Origin: Methylomonas sp. LL1
GTDB taxonomy: Bacteria > Pseudomonadota > Gammaproteobacteria > Methylococcales > Methylomonadaceae
Assembly (NCBI RefSeq): GCF_015711015.1
Contig: NZ_CP064653.1
Location: 3,534,001 to 3,598,000, forward strand
DNA: 64,000 bases
Direction: 5' to 3'
In this document: in pieces, positions 1 to 7,804 of the stretch
How the letters are laid out: each line of letters begins with the position of its first letter
Position numbering within the stretch: position 1 is the stretch's first letter
Notes under the pieces: generated by a model
Database searches by the model: none
What the model saw: the letters and a program-made list of their open reading frames with translations, nothing else
Told to the model about the DNA's origin: nothing
Program-made: the position numbers and the translations under genes

Positions 1-85
1 AGCTGAGCATGCCGCCGAAACTGAGCAATACGAACAGCATCATCGCCGGGATCGGATTGCGGATACACCAGGCCGAGACGTTCAT
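1..85 (-). CDS. RND efflux transporter, N-terminal fragment (cut by window edge)
   Basis: Only the first 28 codons are inside the window. They read MNVSAWCIRNPIPAMMLF and continue into a hydrophobic helix, the usual opening of an RND inner-membrane pump (cytoplasmic start, then TM1). Its ATG at 85-83 overlaps the stop codon of the upstream adaptor gene in an ATGA arrangement, which indicates translational coupling. The pump would export substrates through the periplasm with the adjacent HlyD-type adaptor. Substrate class cannot be judged from this fragment. Confidence 0.75.
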   Translation of the reverse strand, partial: MNVSAWCIRNPIPAMMLFVLLSFGGMLS

Positions 86-1191
86 GGGGTCACCACCCTG
101 ACGCTATCGCCGTCGGCCAGGAAGGAGGCGCCGCCGGCTACCAGTTGGTCGTCAGGCTGAAGCCCGGACAAAATTTCCAATGCATCGCCGATTCTGCGGC
201 CCAACTGTACTTTGACCTGCTGAACGCGTGCCCGGTCGCCGGCTTGATCGGCCAGACGGAATACATAGCTGAAGCCGTCCCGGAGCGACAGCGCTTCTTG
301 CGGTACGGTCAGGCCGGCACTGGCGCCCAAGTGAAATTCGCCTCGGGCAAACATCCCGGCGCGCAATCCCTTGAGTGTGGCATCTGGCAAATCGACGTAG
401 ACCAGACCGTTACGGTTTTGAACATCCAGGGTCGGGGCCAGAAAGCGCACAGCGCCATCAATGCTGCCGACATTGGGCACTTCGACCGTCACGCTAATAC
501 CGGGCTTGAGTTGGGGCATTTCAGCGGCGGTGACTTCGCCGCGCCATTCCAGCCGGTTTTGCCGGATCAAGCGAAACAACTCCTCGCCCTTGGCCGCAAC
601 CGCGCCCAAGGTGGCGCTGCGCGATGAAATCACGCCATCGTCGCTGGCCAATACCTTGGTGTATTTCAGCCGTAGCAATTGCGCATCCAGTTGCGCCTTG
701 GCCAATTGCAGCTTGGCAAGGGCGGTTTTCTCGGTCGTCAGATATTGATCTACTTGTTGAGCACTTAAGGCCTTGCTGGCGAGCCTTGTTGCCCGATCGG
801 CGTTAACCTTGGCATCCGCCAGGTTGGCTTCGGCCTCGGCCACGACCGCTCGGCTTTGAGCCACATCGGCCTGCACGCTTTCTTCGGAGAAAGTCGCCAA
901 TATCTGGCCCTTCCTAACCGCTTCGCCCACCTGCACATTGACAGCGCTCAGGCGCAGCTCGCCCACTTCAGCGCCGATCACAGCCTCCTGCCAGGCCGCG
1001 ATCGAACCGTTTGCCGTTAGGCTAACCGGAATATCACGCATTTGCGGCCTGACTACCGAAACACTGAGCGCCGGATTGGCGGCTGGCGGCGCGTCCGGTG
1101 GACTTGGCCTGTTGGCGCGGCTGATTGCCACGCCAAAACCGACGAGTAATACTAGGGTGGCTAATAGCGTGGCTATTTTTCCTTGGGTCAT
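82..1191 (-). CDS. RND efflux periplasmic adaptor (HlyD/MFP family)
   Basis: A 369-residue membrane fusion protein. An N-terminal hydrophobic segment (about residues 8-24) anchors it or acts as a signal. It is followed by a barrel-sandwich half-motif (VGEAVRKGQILATFSEE), a long Ala/Gln-rich alpha-hairpin (about 105-175), the second lipoyl half (VLASDDGVISSRSATLG) and a beta-barrel/membrane-proximal domain ending in GASFLADGDSVRVV. It links the inner-membrane RND pump to an outer-membrane channel. It sits between a TetR repressor gene and the pump gene on the same strand, so the three form a likely autoregulated efflux operon. No outer-membrane factor gene is visible here. Confidence 0.9.
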   Translation of the reverse strand: MTQGKIATLLATLVLLVGFGVAISRANRPSPPDAPPAANPALSVSVVRPQMRDIPVSLTANGSIAAWQEAVIGAEVGELRLSAVNVQVGEAVRKGQILATFSEESVQADVAQSRAVVAEAEANLADAKVNADRATRLASKALSAQQVDQYLTTEKTALAKLQLAKAQLDAQLLRLKYTKVLASDDGVISSRSATLGAVAAKGEELFRLIRQNRLEWRGEVTAAEMPQLKPGISVTVEVPNVGSIDGAVRFLAPTLDVQNRNGLVYVDLPDATLKGLRAGMFARGEFHLGASAGLTVPQEALSLRDGFSYVFRLADQAGDRARVQQVKVQLGRRIGDALEILSGLQPDDQLVAGGASFLADGDSVRVVTP

Positions 1192-1251
1192 GATTTTCCA
1201 CCGATGAACAGGGCAAGATAAGTGAATGACCGGCGACGCGGCAGGAAAAAG

Positions 1252-1920
1252 TTATTCTTCATGAATGCCGCCCTCGGCACGGCGCGCGGCTTCGCCTGCT
1301 ATCATCGCTACCGCGTAGCCGGCCAGACGTTCGGCCAATACATCAACGGCTTTGGGGGCGCTCAAAATTTGCGGCGAGATGGCCGACACGATTTCTTGTC
1401 CGACATAAAAATGCACCGCCATGCCTATCATCGCGAAAACCAGCCTATGCAAATCCGCATCGATGCGGCGCAAACCCAAATGTTGTTTGAGCAGCGAAGC
1501 CAGCGCTTCATGTTGCGGCTTGATTTCCGCGTCGATTTCCTGTTGCCAGGCACCGGTCGGCTCGATCATTTCCCGGTAGTGCAGCTTCATCACCAGCCCC
1601 AACTCCTCGCCTTTTTTCAGAGGCTCGAGAAACTCGCTGAAAAATCGGCCCAGCACTTCGGCCAACGGTAAGTCGGCATAAGTTGCGACATTGGAACCAC
1701 AAGATGTGTCGCCCATCGGCTCGGTAAAGGCGGCACGATACAGGCCGGCCTTATCGCCGAAGTAATAACGTATGGCAGAAATATTTGCCCCCGCCGCTTC
1801 ACAGATATCTCGGGTGGAGGCGGCCTTGTAGCCTTTTTCGGCAAACAGCCGCAATGCCGACATCACCAGCCGGCTGCGGGCGTCGGGAGTTTCTGTTTCG
1901 GAATTTTCGCTAATGCCCAT
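1252..1920 (-). CDS. TetR family regulator, CecR-like (C-terminal DUF1956 type)
   Basis: A 222-residue repressor. The N-terminal TetR helix-turn-helix lies at about residues 14-62 (ALRLFAEKGYKAASTRDICE, then AIRYYFGDKAGLY). The C-terminal region resembles the CecR/YbiH ligand-binding domain (HREMIEPTGAW motif). Members of that group control neighbouring multidrug efflux operons. The gene is first in the operon with the adaptor and RND pump, and two near-identical palindromes lie just upstream of its ATG. Repression of its own operon, relieved by an efflux substrate, is the simplest reading. The inducer is unknown. Confidence 0.85.
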   Translation of the reverse strand: MGISENSETETPDARSRLVMSALRLFAEKGYKAASTRDICEAAGANISAIRYYFGDKAGLYRAAFTEPMGDTSCGSNVATYADLPLAEVLGRFFSEFLEPLKKGEELGLVMKLHYREMIEPTGAWQQEIDAEIKPQHEALASLLKQHLGLRRIDADLHRLVFAMIGMAVHFYVGQEIVSAISPQILSAPKAVDVLAERLAGYAVAMIAGEAARRAEGGIHEE

Positions 1921-1948
1921 GCTGCCTCGGTAAAATGTCGGCTAGAAA

Positions 1949-1968
1949 TAAATCAATCGATTGATTTA
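1949..1968. promoter_or_regulatory. Perfect 20-bp palindrome, probable TetR operator 1
   Basis: A perfect inverted repeat around the core AATCAATCGATTGATT lies 29 bp upstream of the TetR start codon. A second copy follows at 1977-1994. Paired palindromes directly ahead of a TetR gene are the normal arrangement for autoregulation. Binding itself is inferred. Confidence 0.7.
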
Positions 1969-1976
1969 AACGGTAT

Positions 1977-1994
1977 CAATCAATCGATTGATTG
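1977..1994. promoter_or_regulatory. Perfect 18-bp palindrome, probable TetR operator 2
   Basis: This has the same 16-bp core as the palindrome at 1949-1968, but is flanked by C/G instead of TA/TA. The two centres are 27 bp apart. It probably binds a second dimer of the adjacent CecR-like repressor and overlaps the operon promoter region. Confidence 0.7.
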
Positions 1995-2152
1995 TCAATC
2001 CGAGGGCTTGCTGTCTCTGCATGTGGCCTATAGGCGCTGGAAACGGCTGGCAAAACGGGAAGTTATTTCTAACCAATTCCTTACCGGTGGAGTAGTGTTA
2101 AACTGAAGCCAGATAAACACTCGGATCTTTGGCCAACATCGGGAGAAAGAAT

Positions 2153-2620
2153 ATGAAAGGCAACGAACAAGTCATCGCACATTTAAACGAATTATTGGCT
2201 GGCGAATTGACCGCCATCGATCAGTACTTCATCCATTCCCGGATCTACGAAAACTGGGGTTTCGGCAAATTGTACGAACGCATCGCTCACGAAGTAATGG
2301 ACGAAACCAATCATGCCGACGCATTGATCAAGCGCATCTTGTTTTTGGAAGGCATGCCGGATTTATCCCAGCGCGAACCTCTAAATGTTGGCCATAGCGT
2401 CGAAGAAATGTTGAGAAACGATCTGGCCGTGGAACTGAAAGTGATCCAAGAGTTGCGCAAGGTCATGGCGTTTTGCGAATCGGTGCGTGACTATCAGACA
2501 CGCGAGATTTTACGCGTCATGTTGGATGACACGGAACACGATCATGCCCATTGGCTGGAACAGCAGCTCGGCTTGATCGGCAGTATTGGCCTGCAAAATT
2601 ATCTGCAATCGCAAATGTAA
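2153..2620 (+). CDS. bfr: Bacterioferritin subunit lacking the haem-ligand Met
   Basis: A 155-residue four-helix-bundle iron-storage protein, close to E. coli Bfr along its whole length (MKGNEQVI start, GLQNYLQSQM end). The ferroxidase ligands E18, E51, H54, E94, E128 and H131 are all present. The position equivalent to haem-binding Met52 is Thr (DETNHAD instead of DEMKHAD), so a homopolymer should not bind inter-subunit haem in the normal way. The ATG at 2153 follows GGGAG at 2141-2145; an in-frame TTG upstream is less likely. In species with paired subunits, one subunit can lack this Met. Confidence 0.93.
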   Translation: MKGNEQVIAHLNELLAGELTAIDQYFIHSRIYENWGFGKLYERIAHEVMDETNHADALIKRILFLEGMPDLSQREPLNVGHSVEEMLRNDLAVELKVIQELRKVMAFCESVRDYQTREILRVMLDDTEHDHAHWLEQQLGLIGSIGLQNYLQSQM

Positions 2621-2679
2621 CCAGCCGAAGTCGCCAAGTTGAGTGGCTAGCCGGTGCTCTGCTTGGCGAGAGTTTTTTA

Positions 2680-4248
2680 CTACCCTATCGATTTTTCACT
2701 CAGGACCCCTCGGCTCTGATCGACAAACTTTTCGGTTTCCGCGTCCAATTGCCGGCTGGACCGTCCCAGTGGTTGATGGATGTAAAGCGACTTGGAAAGG
2801 GCTTTGGCACTGGCATGCCGAACATCGCGAACCGGCGGCTTCATTTGATATTGTATCGGCGATTTATGGTCGGCCAACTGCAGGGCGGGGTTGAATACTT
2901 TATCGAATTTCCAAAGATTCCTGACGAAGTTGGTCTGGCCGCGCATTAAGTTTCCGGCAATTATTTTAGACATGCCACGCATCGCGGTCCAGCCCATGTG
3001 CTTGGTGAACATCACCCGTTGCGTTTCGACCAGTTCGGCGTAAAACTCGTCGAGTGGCAAACGAGTCGGCAGTACCGCATGCTGTATGTCGAACAATCGA
3101 TAATCATGGGTCGTCAGATTGCGCGACTCGGTCAGCCAACTTTCCGTGCCGGGATAGGGCGTATTGACACTGATATTGACGATTTCCGGCACCTCCTTAC
3201 ACCATTGCCTGATCACCCGAAAACGTTCGTGATCCCAATCGGTATCGGCAATGATGTTGATCGCAACCTGAATGCCCAAGGAGCGGGCAAATTCCAGCGC
3301 CTCGAAGTTACGGCTCAAATCGATACGTTTGCGGTATTTTTCCAAGCCTTCCGCATCAATGGATTCAATGCCTAAAAACATATATCTCATGCCGAGTTCT
3401 TTCCAGAACTTAAACACATCTTGGTTACGCAGCAGCACATCGCCACGGGTTTCCAGGTAATACTCTTTTTTAATGCCTTTTCTGGCGATGGCTTCTCCTA
3501 TCTGGAAGCCCAGTTTTTCTTGAATGAAAGCAACATCGTCAACGATAAAAACGCCCGGTTCCCTGATCCGCTCCATTTCTTCAAGCACTTTTTCCGGACT
3601 CATTACCCGGTAACTACGGCCGTAAAAAGTCCAGGCACTGCAAAACGAGCAGTCCCACGGGCAGCCCCTGGAAAATTCGATCGAGGCACAAGGATCCATC
3701 GTGCCCAGAAAATATTTCTTGCGATATTTGATCAAGTCTCTGGCCGGCGACAGATTGTCCAGGTCGGAAACGAAAGTCGGCTGCGATCCTTCTCCCCTCG
3801 GAGTCACGACACCCGGCACATAATGCACGTTCTCGCGATCCTCCTTGATGGCTTGCAGTAACAGCGGCAAGCCCGATTCGCCTTCGCCTTTCAGAATGGC
3901 GTCGATTTTGCCCTCGCCGTGTTCGAGCAACTCTTCCGCGGTAAACGACGCGCTATGGCCGCCAATAAAGACAAAGCTATGCGGCAGTCTGGTTTTGGTG
4001 AATTTTGCCAAATCGATGACTTCCGGCACATTGGCCAAATAGTTCAACGAGAATGCCACGACATCCGGTTGCCAATCTTCTAGTAAGCGGGCTAGGTCTT
4101 GATGGGATTCGGTTTGTAAATCGATCAAGCGTGTCTGGCAGCCATGCCGCCTGGCCGTTTCAGCCACCAACTCCAAGCCCAGCGGCTCGAGGCGTAAAAA
4201 TACCTTGGTATACATTAAGGGACTGGGATGCACGGCCAGAAATTTCAT
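2680..4248 (-). CDS. hpnR: B12-binding radical SAM protein, probable hopanoid C-3 methylase
   Basis: A 522-residue protein with an N-terminal cobalamin-binding domain (MKFLAVHPSPLMYTKVFLRL onward, IGGHSASF at about 95) and a radical SAM core. The core carries the CxxxCxxC cluster motif in SRGCPWDCSFCSAW (about residue 195). Length, domain order and the N-terminal sequence fit HpnR, which methylates hopanoids at C-3 in aerobic methanotrophs. No other hopanoid gene is adjacent, which is usual for hpnR. Other B12-radical SAM methylases share this architecture, so the exact substrate is inference. Its cobalamin need matches the B12 genes at 46-51 kb. Confidence 0.75.
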   Translation of the reverse strand: MKFLAVHPSPLMYTKVFLRLEPLGLELVAETARRHGCQTRLIDLQTESHQDLARLLEDWQPDVVAFSLNYLANVPEVIDLAKFTKTRLPHSFVFIGGHSASFTAEELLEHGEGKIDAILKGEGESGLPLLLQAIKEDRENVHYVPGVVTPRGEGSQPTFVSDLDNLSPARDLIKYRKKYFLGTMDPCASIEFSRGCPWDCSFCSAWTFYGRSYRVMSPEKVLEEMERIREPGVFIVDDVAFIQEKLGFQIGEAIARKGIKKEYYLETRGDVLLRNQDVFKFWKELGMRYMFLGIESIDAEGLEKYRKRIDLSRNFEALEFARSLGIQVAINIIADTDWDHERFRVIRQWCKEVPEIVNISVNTPYPGTESWLTESRNLTTHDYRLFDIQHAVLPTRLPLDEFYAELVETQRVMFTKHMGWTAMRGMSKIIAGNLMRGQTNFVRNLWKFDKVFNPALQLADHKSPIQYQMKPPVRDVRHASAKALSKSLYIHQPLGRSSRQLDAETEKFVDQSRGVLSEKSIG

Positions 4249-4551
4249 ATCGTTTAATCCTTAAGCTAATGATTCATAAGCTATATTCGCGCGATTGCTA
4301 GACGGTGTAAGACGAAGAGCAGCGCGACCAAATCCATGCTCACTTCGACAAACAATCCGATCGGCATGGACTACGGTTGATAGAGATAAGGCGATGTCGC
4401 TAAGGTAGCACAACGGCGATTCGAAAGCAGGTTTGGCTTAGCGTCATTCACCAACAGGGCTAAATGCTGTCGAATTTGCGAGTCGCCCAATTTCCGATGA
4501 CTACTCCTATAATGTCACTGACCTCACAAGCCTACTTGATAGATACTGGTA
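4249..4551. other. Intergenic region, no gene seen
   Basis: About 300 bases separate the divergently transcribed radical SAM gene and endonuclease III gene. No convincing reading frame, RNA gene or repeat was found. Both promoters should lie here, but no clear -35/-10 pair can be assigned. Confidence 0.6.
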
Positions 4552-5187
4552 ATGAACAATTCAATCCGATTGGCGATTTTCGATCGCCTCGCCGCCGCCA
4601 TTCCGGAGCCGACCACAGAACTGAACTACAGCACGCCGTTCGAACTACTGGTCGCGGTGGTGTTGTCGGCTCAAGCCACCGATAAGGGAGTCAACAAGGC
4701 TACTGAAAAATTGTTTCCGGTTGCCAACACGCCTCAAACAATTCTGGCGCTGGGCGAGGACGGACTCAAGGAATACATCAAAACCATCGGCCTGTTCAAC
4801 AGCAAGGCCGCCAATATCATCAAATTGTGCGAGGCGTTGTTAAGCCGGCATCACGGCCAGGTGCCGCAAAGCCGTGAAGCATTGGAAGCGCTGGCCGGCG
4901 TCGGCCGCAAGACCGCCAATGTGATTTTGAACACGGCCTTCGATCAGCCGACCATCGCGGTTGACACCCATATTTTCCGAGTCGCCAACCGCACTGGCTT
5001 GGCACCCGGCAAGAATGTGCTGGAAGTGGAGAAAAAACTGGATAAAACCGTACCCAAGCAGCATAAAAAAGATGCCCATCATTTGCTGATTCTGCATGGC
5101 CGCTATGTGTGCGTGGCTCGAAAACCGCGCTGCCCAAGCTGTTGCATCGCCGATTTATGCGAGTTTAAGGAAAAAACCTGGCAGTGA
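4552..5187 (+). CDS. nth: Endonuclease III
   Basis: A 211-residue DNA glycosylase/AP lyase of base excision repair that removes oxidised pyrimidines. The helix-hairpin-helix and catalytic lysine are in LAGVGRKTAN (K120), and the catalytic aspartate is in VDTH (D138), at exactly the E. coli numbers. The C-terminal 4Fe-4S ligands follow the C-x6-C-x2-C-x5-C spacing (CVARKPRCPSCCIADLC). The ATG at 4552 gives the family-typical length. The stop codon is about 100 bp ahead of the peptide precursor gene, with no functional link apparent. Confidence 0.97.
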   Translation: MNNSIRLAIFDRLAAAIPEPTTELNYSTPFELLVAVVLSAQATDKGVNKATEKLFPVANTPQTILALGEDGLKEYIKTIGLFNSKAANIIKLCEALLSRHHGQVPQSREALEALAGVGRKTANVILNTAFDQPTIAVDTHIFRVANRTGLAPGKNVLEVEKKLDKTVPKQHKKDAHHLLILHGRYVCVARKPRCPSCCIADLCEFKEKTWQ

Positions 5188-5289
5188 GTTTACAATGGAG
5201 GAGACTGAACTTAAGGATGAAGCATTGGTCGCAGATGCTCGGCCTTTCAGCTGAAGCCAAATAATAAAAAACTTGAGAGAGGATACATC

Positions 5290-5847
5290 ATGAAAAAATT
5301 CAACAAAACTCCTTTAACACTGGCGATGGGTACGGCGGTTATCTCCGGCTTTGCGGTCAATGCCAATGCCGAATCCAATCCGTTTGCGATGAATGAGTTG
5401 TCTAGCGGTTACATGGTGGCGGCTGCCTCCAACAAAAGCAGTCACGGCGCTTGCGGCGGGAATGTCGCCGATGCCAACGGCAATAAAATCAATGGCGCCC
5501 ACAAGGAAGACAGCAAAATCGCCGCCAAAACCAAAAAAGCCGAGGGTTCCTGCGGTGAAGGCATGTGCGGTGGCATGATGCAAGGCGGCAAAATGAAAAA
5601 AGGCATGGAAGGCATGTGCGGCGAAATGATGAAAGGCAAGGAAGGCGCTTGCGGCATGATGGGCGGCATGGGTGGTATGAATCATGGCGATGATCAAAAG
5701 GCCAAAACCGAGGAAGGCAGCTGTGGCGCCATGATGAAAGGCGACGACGCTAAAAAAGGCGCTGAAGGTTCCTGCGGCGGCATGATGAAGGGTGGCGAAG
5801 GTAGCTGCGGCTCCAAGGTCGATGCGGATAAAGCCGCCGGCGAATAA
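5290..5847 (+). CDS. HvfA-type RiPP precursor with seven EGxCG motifs
   Basis: A 185-residue secreted precursor. A signal peptide (about residues 1-27, cleavage after ANA) precedes a conserved-looking block SNPFAMNELSSGYMVA, then a Gly/Lys/Met/Cys-rich region. Eight Cys are present (55, 88, 93, 110, 121, 145, 162, 173). Seven lie in EGxCG (x = S, M, M, A, S, S, S) and the first lies in HGACG. In Haemophilus influenzae HvfA, EGKCG motifs are converted to copper-binding oxazolone/thioamide pairs by the MNIO pair HvfB/HvfC. Both partner genes follow directly, at 5879 and 6730. A GAGAGAGG ribosome site precedes the ATG. Function in copper or metal handling is by family analogy. Confidence 0.9.
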   Translation: MKKFNKTPLTLAMGTAVISGFAVNANAESNPFAMNELSSGYMVAAASNKSSHGACGGNVADANGNKINGAHKEDSKIAAKTKKAEGSCGEGMCGGMMQGGKMKKGMEGMCGEMMKGKEGACGMMGGMGGMNHGDDQKAKTEEGSCGAMMKGDDAKKGAEGSCGGMMKGGEGSCGSKVDADKAAGE

Positions 5848-5878
5848 GCCCGGTGCTTTGATCTGATATTTCTCGGCC

Positions 5879-6730
5879 ATGGATAAGCAAAACACGCTTG
5901 TTAACGATGCCGGTTTAGGATTACGGCGGTCTTTTCTGAACGAGATCGTCGTTAATCCGCCCGCCAATGTTAGTTTTTATGAAGTGGCGCCGGAAAACTG
6001 GATGACCTTGGGCGGCAAGCTGGGCAAGCAGTTCCGGGCCATGACCGAGCGTTTCGATTTTATCTGCCACGGTTTGTCGTTATCGATAGGCAGTAGCGAC
6101 GAGCTGGACGAAAACTTCGTCCGTGACCTGAAAAAGTTCATGGCCGAACACGGCATCAAGTTTTATAGCGAACACTTAAGTTATTGCAGTCACGACGGTC
6201 ATTTATACGACCTGATGCCGATGCCGTTTACCGAAGCTGCGGTCAAGCACGTTGCCGGCCGGATTCGGCGGGTACAGGACATTCTCGAGCACAAAATCGC
6301 CATCGAAAACATTTCCTACTATGCCGCGCCCGGCCAAGAAATGTCGGAAATCGATTTTTTCAAGGCGGTGGTCGAGGAAGCCGATTGCAATGTGCTGATC
6401 GACATCAACAACATCTACGTCAACAGCGTCAATCACGTTTACGACGCCGAAACCTTTTTAAAAGCCATGCCGGGCCATCGCATCGCCTACGCCCATATAG
6501 CTGGCCATTATGTCGAGGCCGAGGATTTTCTGGTCGATACCCACGGCGCGCCGGTGGTCGATCCGGTCTGGGCCTTGCTGGACAAGGCTTATGAAGTATT
6601 CGGCGTGTTTCCGACCTTGCTGGAACGCGATTTTAATCTGCCTCCGTTGGCGGAATTATTGAGGGAAGTAGACACTATCCGAACCATTCAGCAACAGGCT
6701 TCCAGCCATCCCCCGCAGCGGGTTGCTTGA
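5879..6730 (+). CDS. Multinuclear non-haem iron oxidase (MNIO, DUF692; HvfB-type)
   Basis: A 283-residue TIM-barrel protein of the MbnB/HvfB family. Family signatures are GLGLR, EVAPENW, CHGLSLSIGS, SEHLSYC, ENISYY, LIDINNIYVN, HIAGHY, DTHGAPV and ERDFNLP. The conserved His, Glu, Asp and Asn residues bind the iron centre. These enzymes oxidise Cys and its neighbour in a precursor peptide to azole/oxazolone-type groups. The start lies 31 bp after the precursor gene, and the stop overlaps the next start as TGATG. Order and spacing make it the modifying enzyme for the peptide at 5290. Confidence 0.95.
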   Translation: MDKQNTLVNDAGLGLRRSFLNEIVVNPPANVSFYEVAPENWMTLGGKLGKQFRAMTERFDFICHGLSLSIGSSDELDENFVRDLKKFMAEHGIKFYSEHLSYCSHDGHLYDLMPMPFTEAAVKHVAGRIRRVQDILEHKIAIENISYYAAPGQEMSEIDFFKAVVEEADCNVLIDINNIYVNSVNHVYDAETFLKAMPGHRIAYAHIAGHYVEAEDFLVDTHGAPVVDPVWALLDKAYEVFGVFPTLLERDFNLPPLAELLREVDTIRTIQQQASSHPPQRVA

Positions 6731-7491
6731 TGAACGCGGGCTTCAAAACCAAGCAGGCCGAGTTTGCCGCCTATATTCGTGATCCCGATACCTATCCGGT
6801 CCCGGCCGATGTCGACCCGCGACGCATGGCGATGTACCGCGAGCTGTTTTTTAACAACATCGACAGCTTTGTCAGCAGCAATTTTCCGGTGATGCGGACG
6901 ATATTGAACGATCAACAGTGGCAATCCCTGACGCGGGATTTTTTTGCTCGACATCGTTGCCGGACTCCGCATTTTTCCGAAATTGCCGAAGAATTTTTGG
7001 AATATCTGCAAAGCGAGCGCCAATCGGATCACGATTTCCCGTTTCTGCTGGAACTAGCGCATTACGAATGGGTGGAGATGGCTTTATCGATAGCAAAGGA
7101 CACTCCGGTATTCGGCGAAGCGGCGTTTGTAGACGATGTGTTCAACCAAACCATCGCCCTTTCACCTTTGGCCTGGCCGTTGGTCTACCAATATCCGGTG
7201 GAACGGATAGGCCCGGACTACCTGCCTCAATCCGCGCCGGAACAAGCCACATATCTGATTGTTTACCGAGATCGTGACGACGAGGTACATTTCATGCAAA
7301 CCACGCCGATCACTTACCATTTGTTGCTGTTGATAGAGCAGCAAGGCGGCATCGGCGGCGAAGCCAGTTTATGGGCTTTGGCGGCCGAATTGGCTGATCG
7401 GATCGATCCCCAGTCCCTGATGCAATTCGGCCAGCAAACCTTGCGGGAACTGGCCGACAAAGGCGTCATTATTCCGGCTGTTGCCGATTGA
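6730..7491 (+). CDS. MNIO partner protein (DUF2063; HvfC-type)
   Basis: A 253-residue protein beginning MNAGFKTKQAEFAAYIRDPD. The N-terminal DUF2063 domain (about residues 8-100) includes RRMAMYRELFFNNIDSF and SSNFPVM, and the C-terminal domain is less conserved. In known systems this partner binds the leader or precursor peptide and forms a complex with the MNIO. The ATG at 6730 shares one base with the MNIO stop codon, so translation is coupled. Its 3' end overlaps the convergent ASCH-domain gene by about 23 bp. Confidence 0.92.
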   Translation: MNAGFKTKQAEFAAYIRDPDTYPVPADVDPRRMAMYRELFFNNIDSFVSSNFPVMRTILNDQQWQSLTRDFFARHRCRTPHFSEIAEEFLEYLQSERQSDHDFPFLLELAHYEWVEMALSIAKDTPVFGEAAFVDDVFNQTIALSPLAWPLVYQYPVERIGPDYLPQSAPEQATYLIVYRDRDDEVHFMQTTPITYHLLLLIEQQGGIGGEASLWALAAELADRIDPQSLMQFGQQTLRELADKGVIIPAVAD

Positions 7492-7804
7492 AGCGGTGCA
7501 CCCACACTAGCGCATCCTCGTTCCACTCCATGCTGGCATGCATTTTCAGGATAATGTCCCTATACATCGCCAGACTCGGATAACCTTCCGCCCGAGCGTC
7601 GGCATCGGTCATATCGCCGATACGTTGCCGGTCAACGCCGGTGACTACGAACGAAACCCCCTCCAGTACGAAGGTTTCGCCGGGATAAGCGTATAAGCCA
7701 TCGCGGCGTTGCTCGGTCTTTTGGCCATTGATGGCGGCCTCGACCAGTTTCGGATGGCGGATCAGGCGATCAATCTCGCAGGTTTTTTCAGGGTATGCGT
7801 TCAC
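7469..7804 (-). CDS. ASCH domain protein
   Basis: A 111-residue single-domain protein of the PUA-like ASCH fold, thought to bind RNA or modified nucleotides. Visible family blocks are RRDGLYAYPGETF, RIGDMTDADARAEGY (about 60-75) and the final VWVHRF. It starts at GTG (7804). It lies convergent to the peptide-modification operon and overlaps its end, so it is probably an independent gene. No substrate can be assigned. Confidence 0.75.
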   Translation of the reverse strand: MNAYPEKTCEIDRLIRHPKLVEAAINGQKTEQRRDGLYAYPGETFVLEGVSFVVTGVDRQRIGDMTDADARAEGYPSLAMYRDIILKMHASMEWNEDALVWVHRFNRQQPE

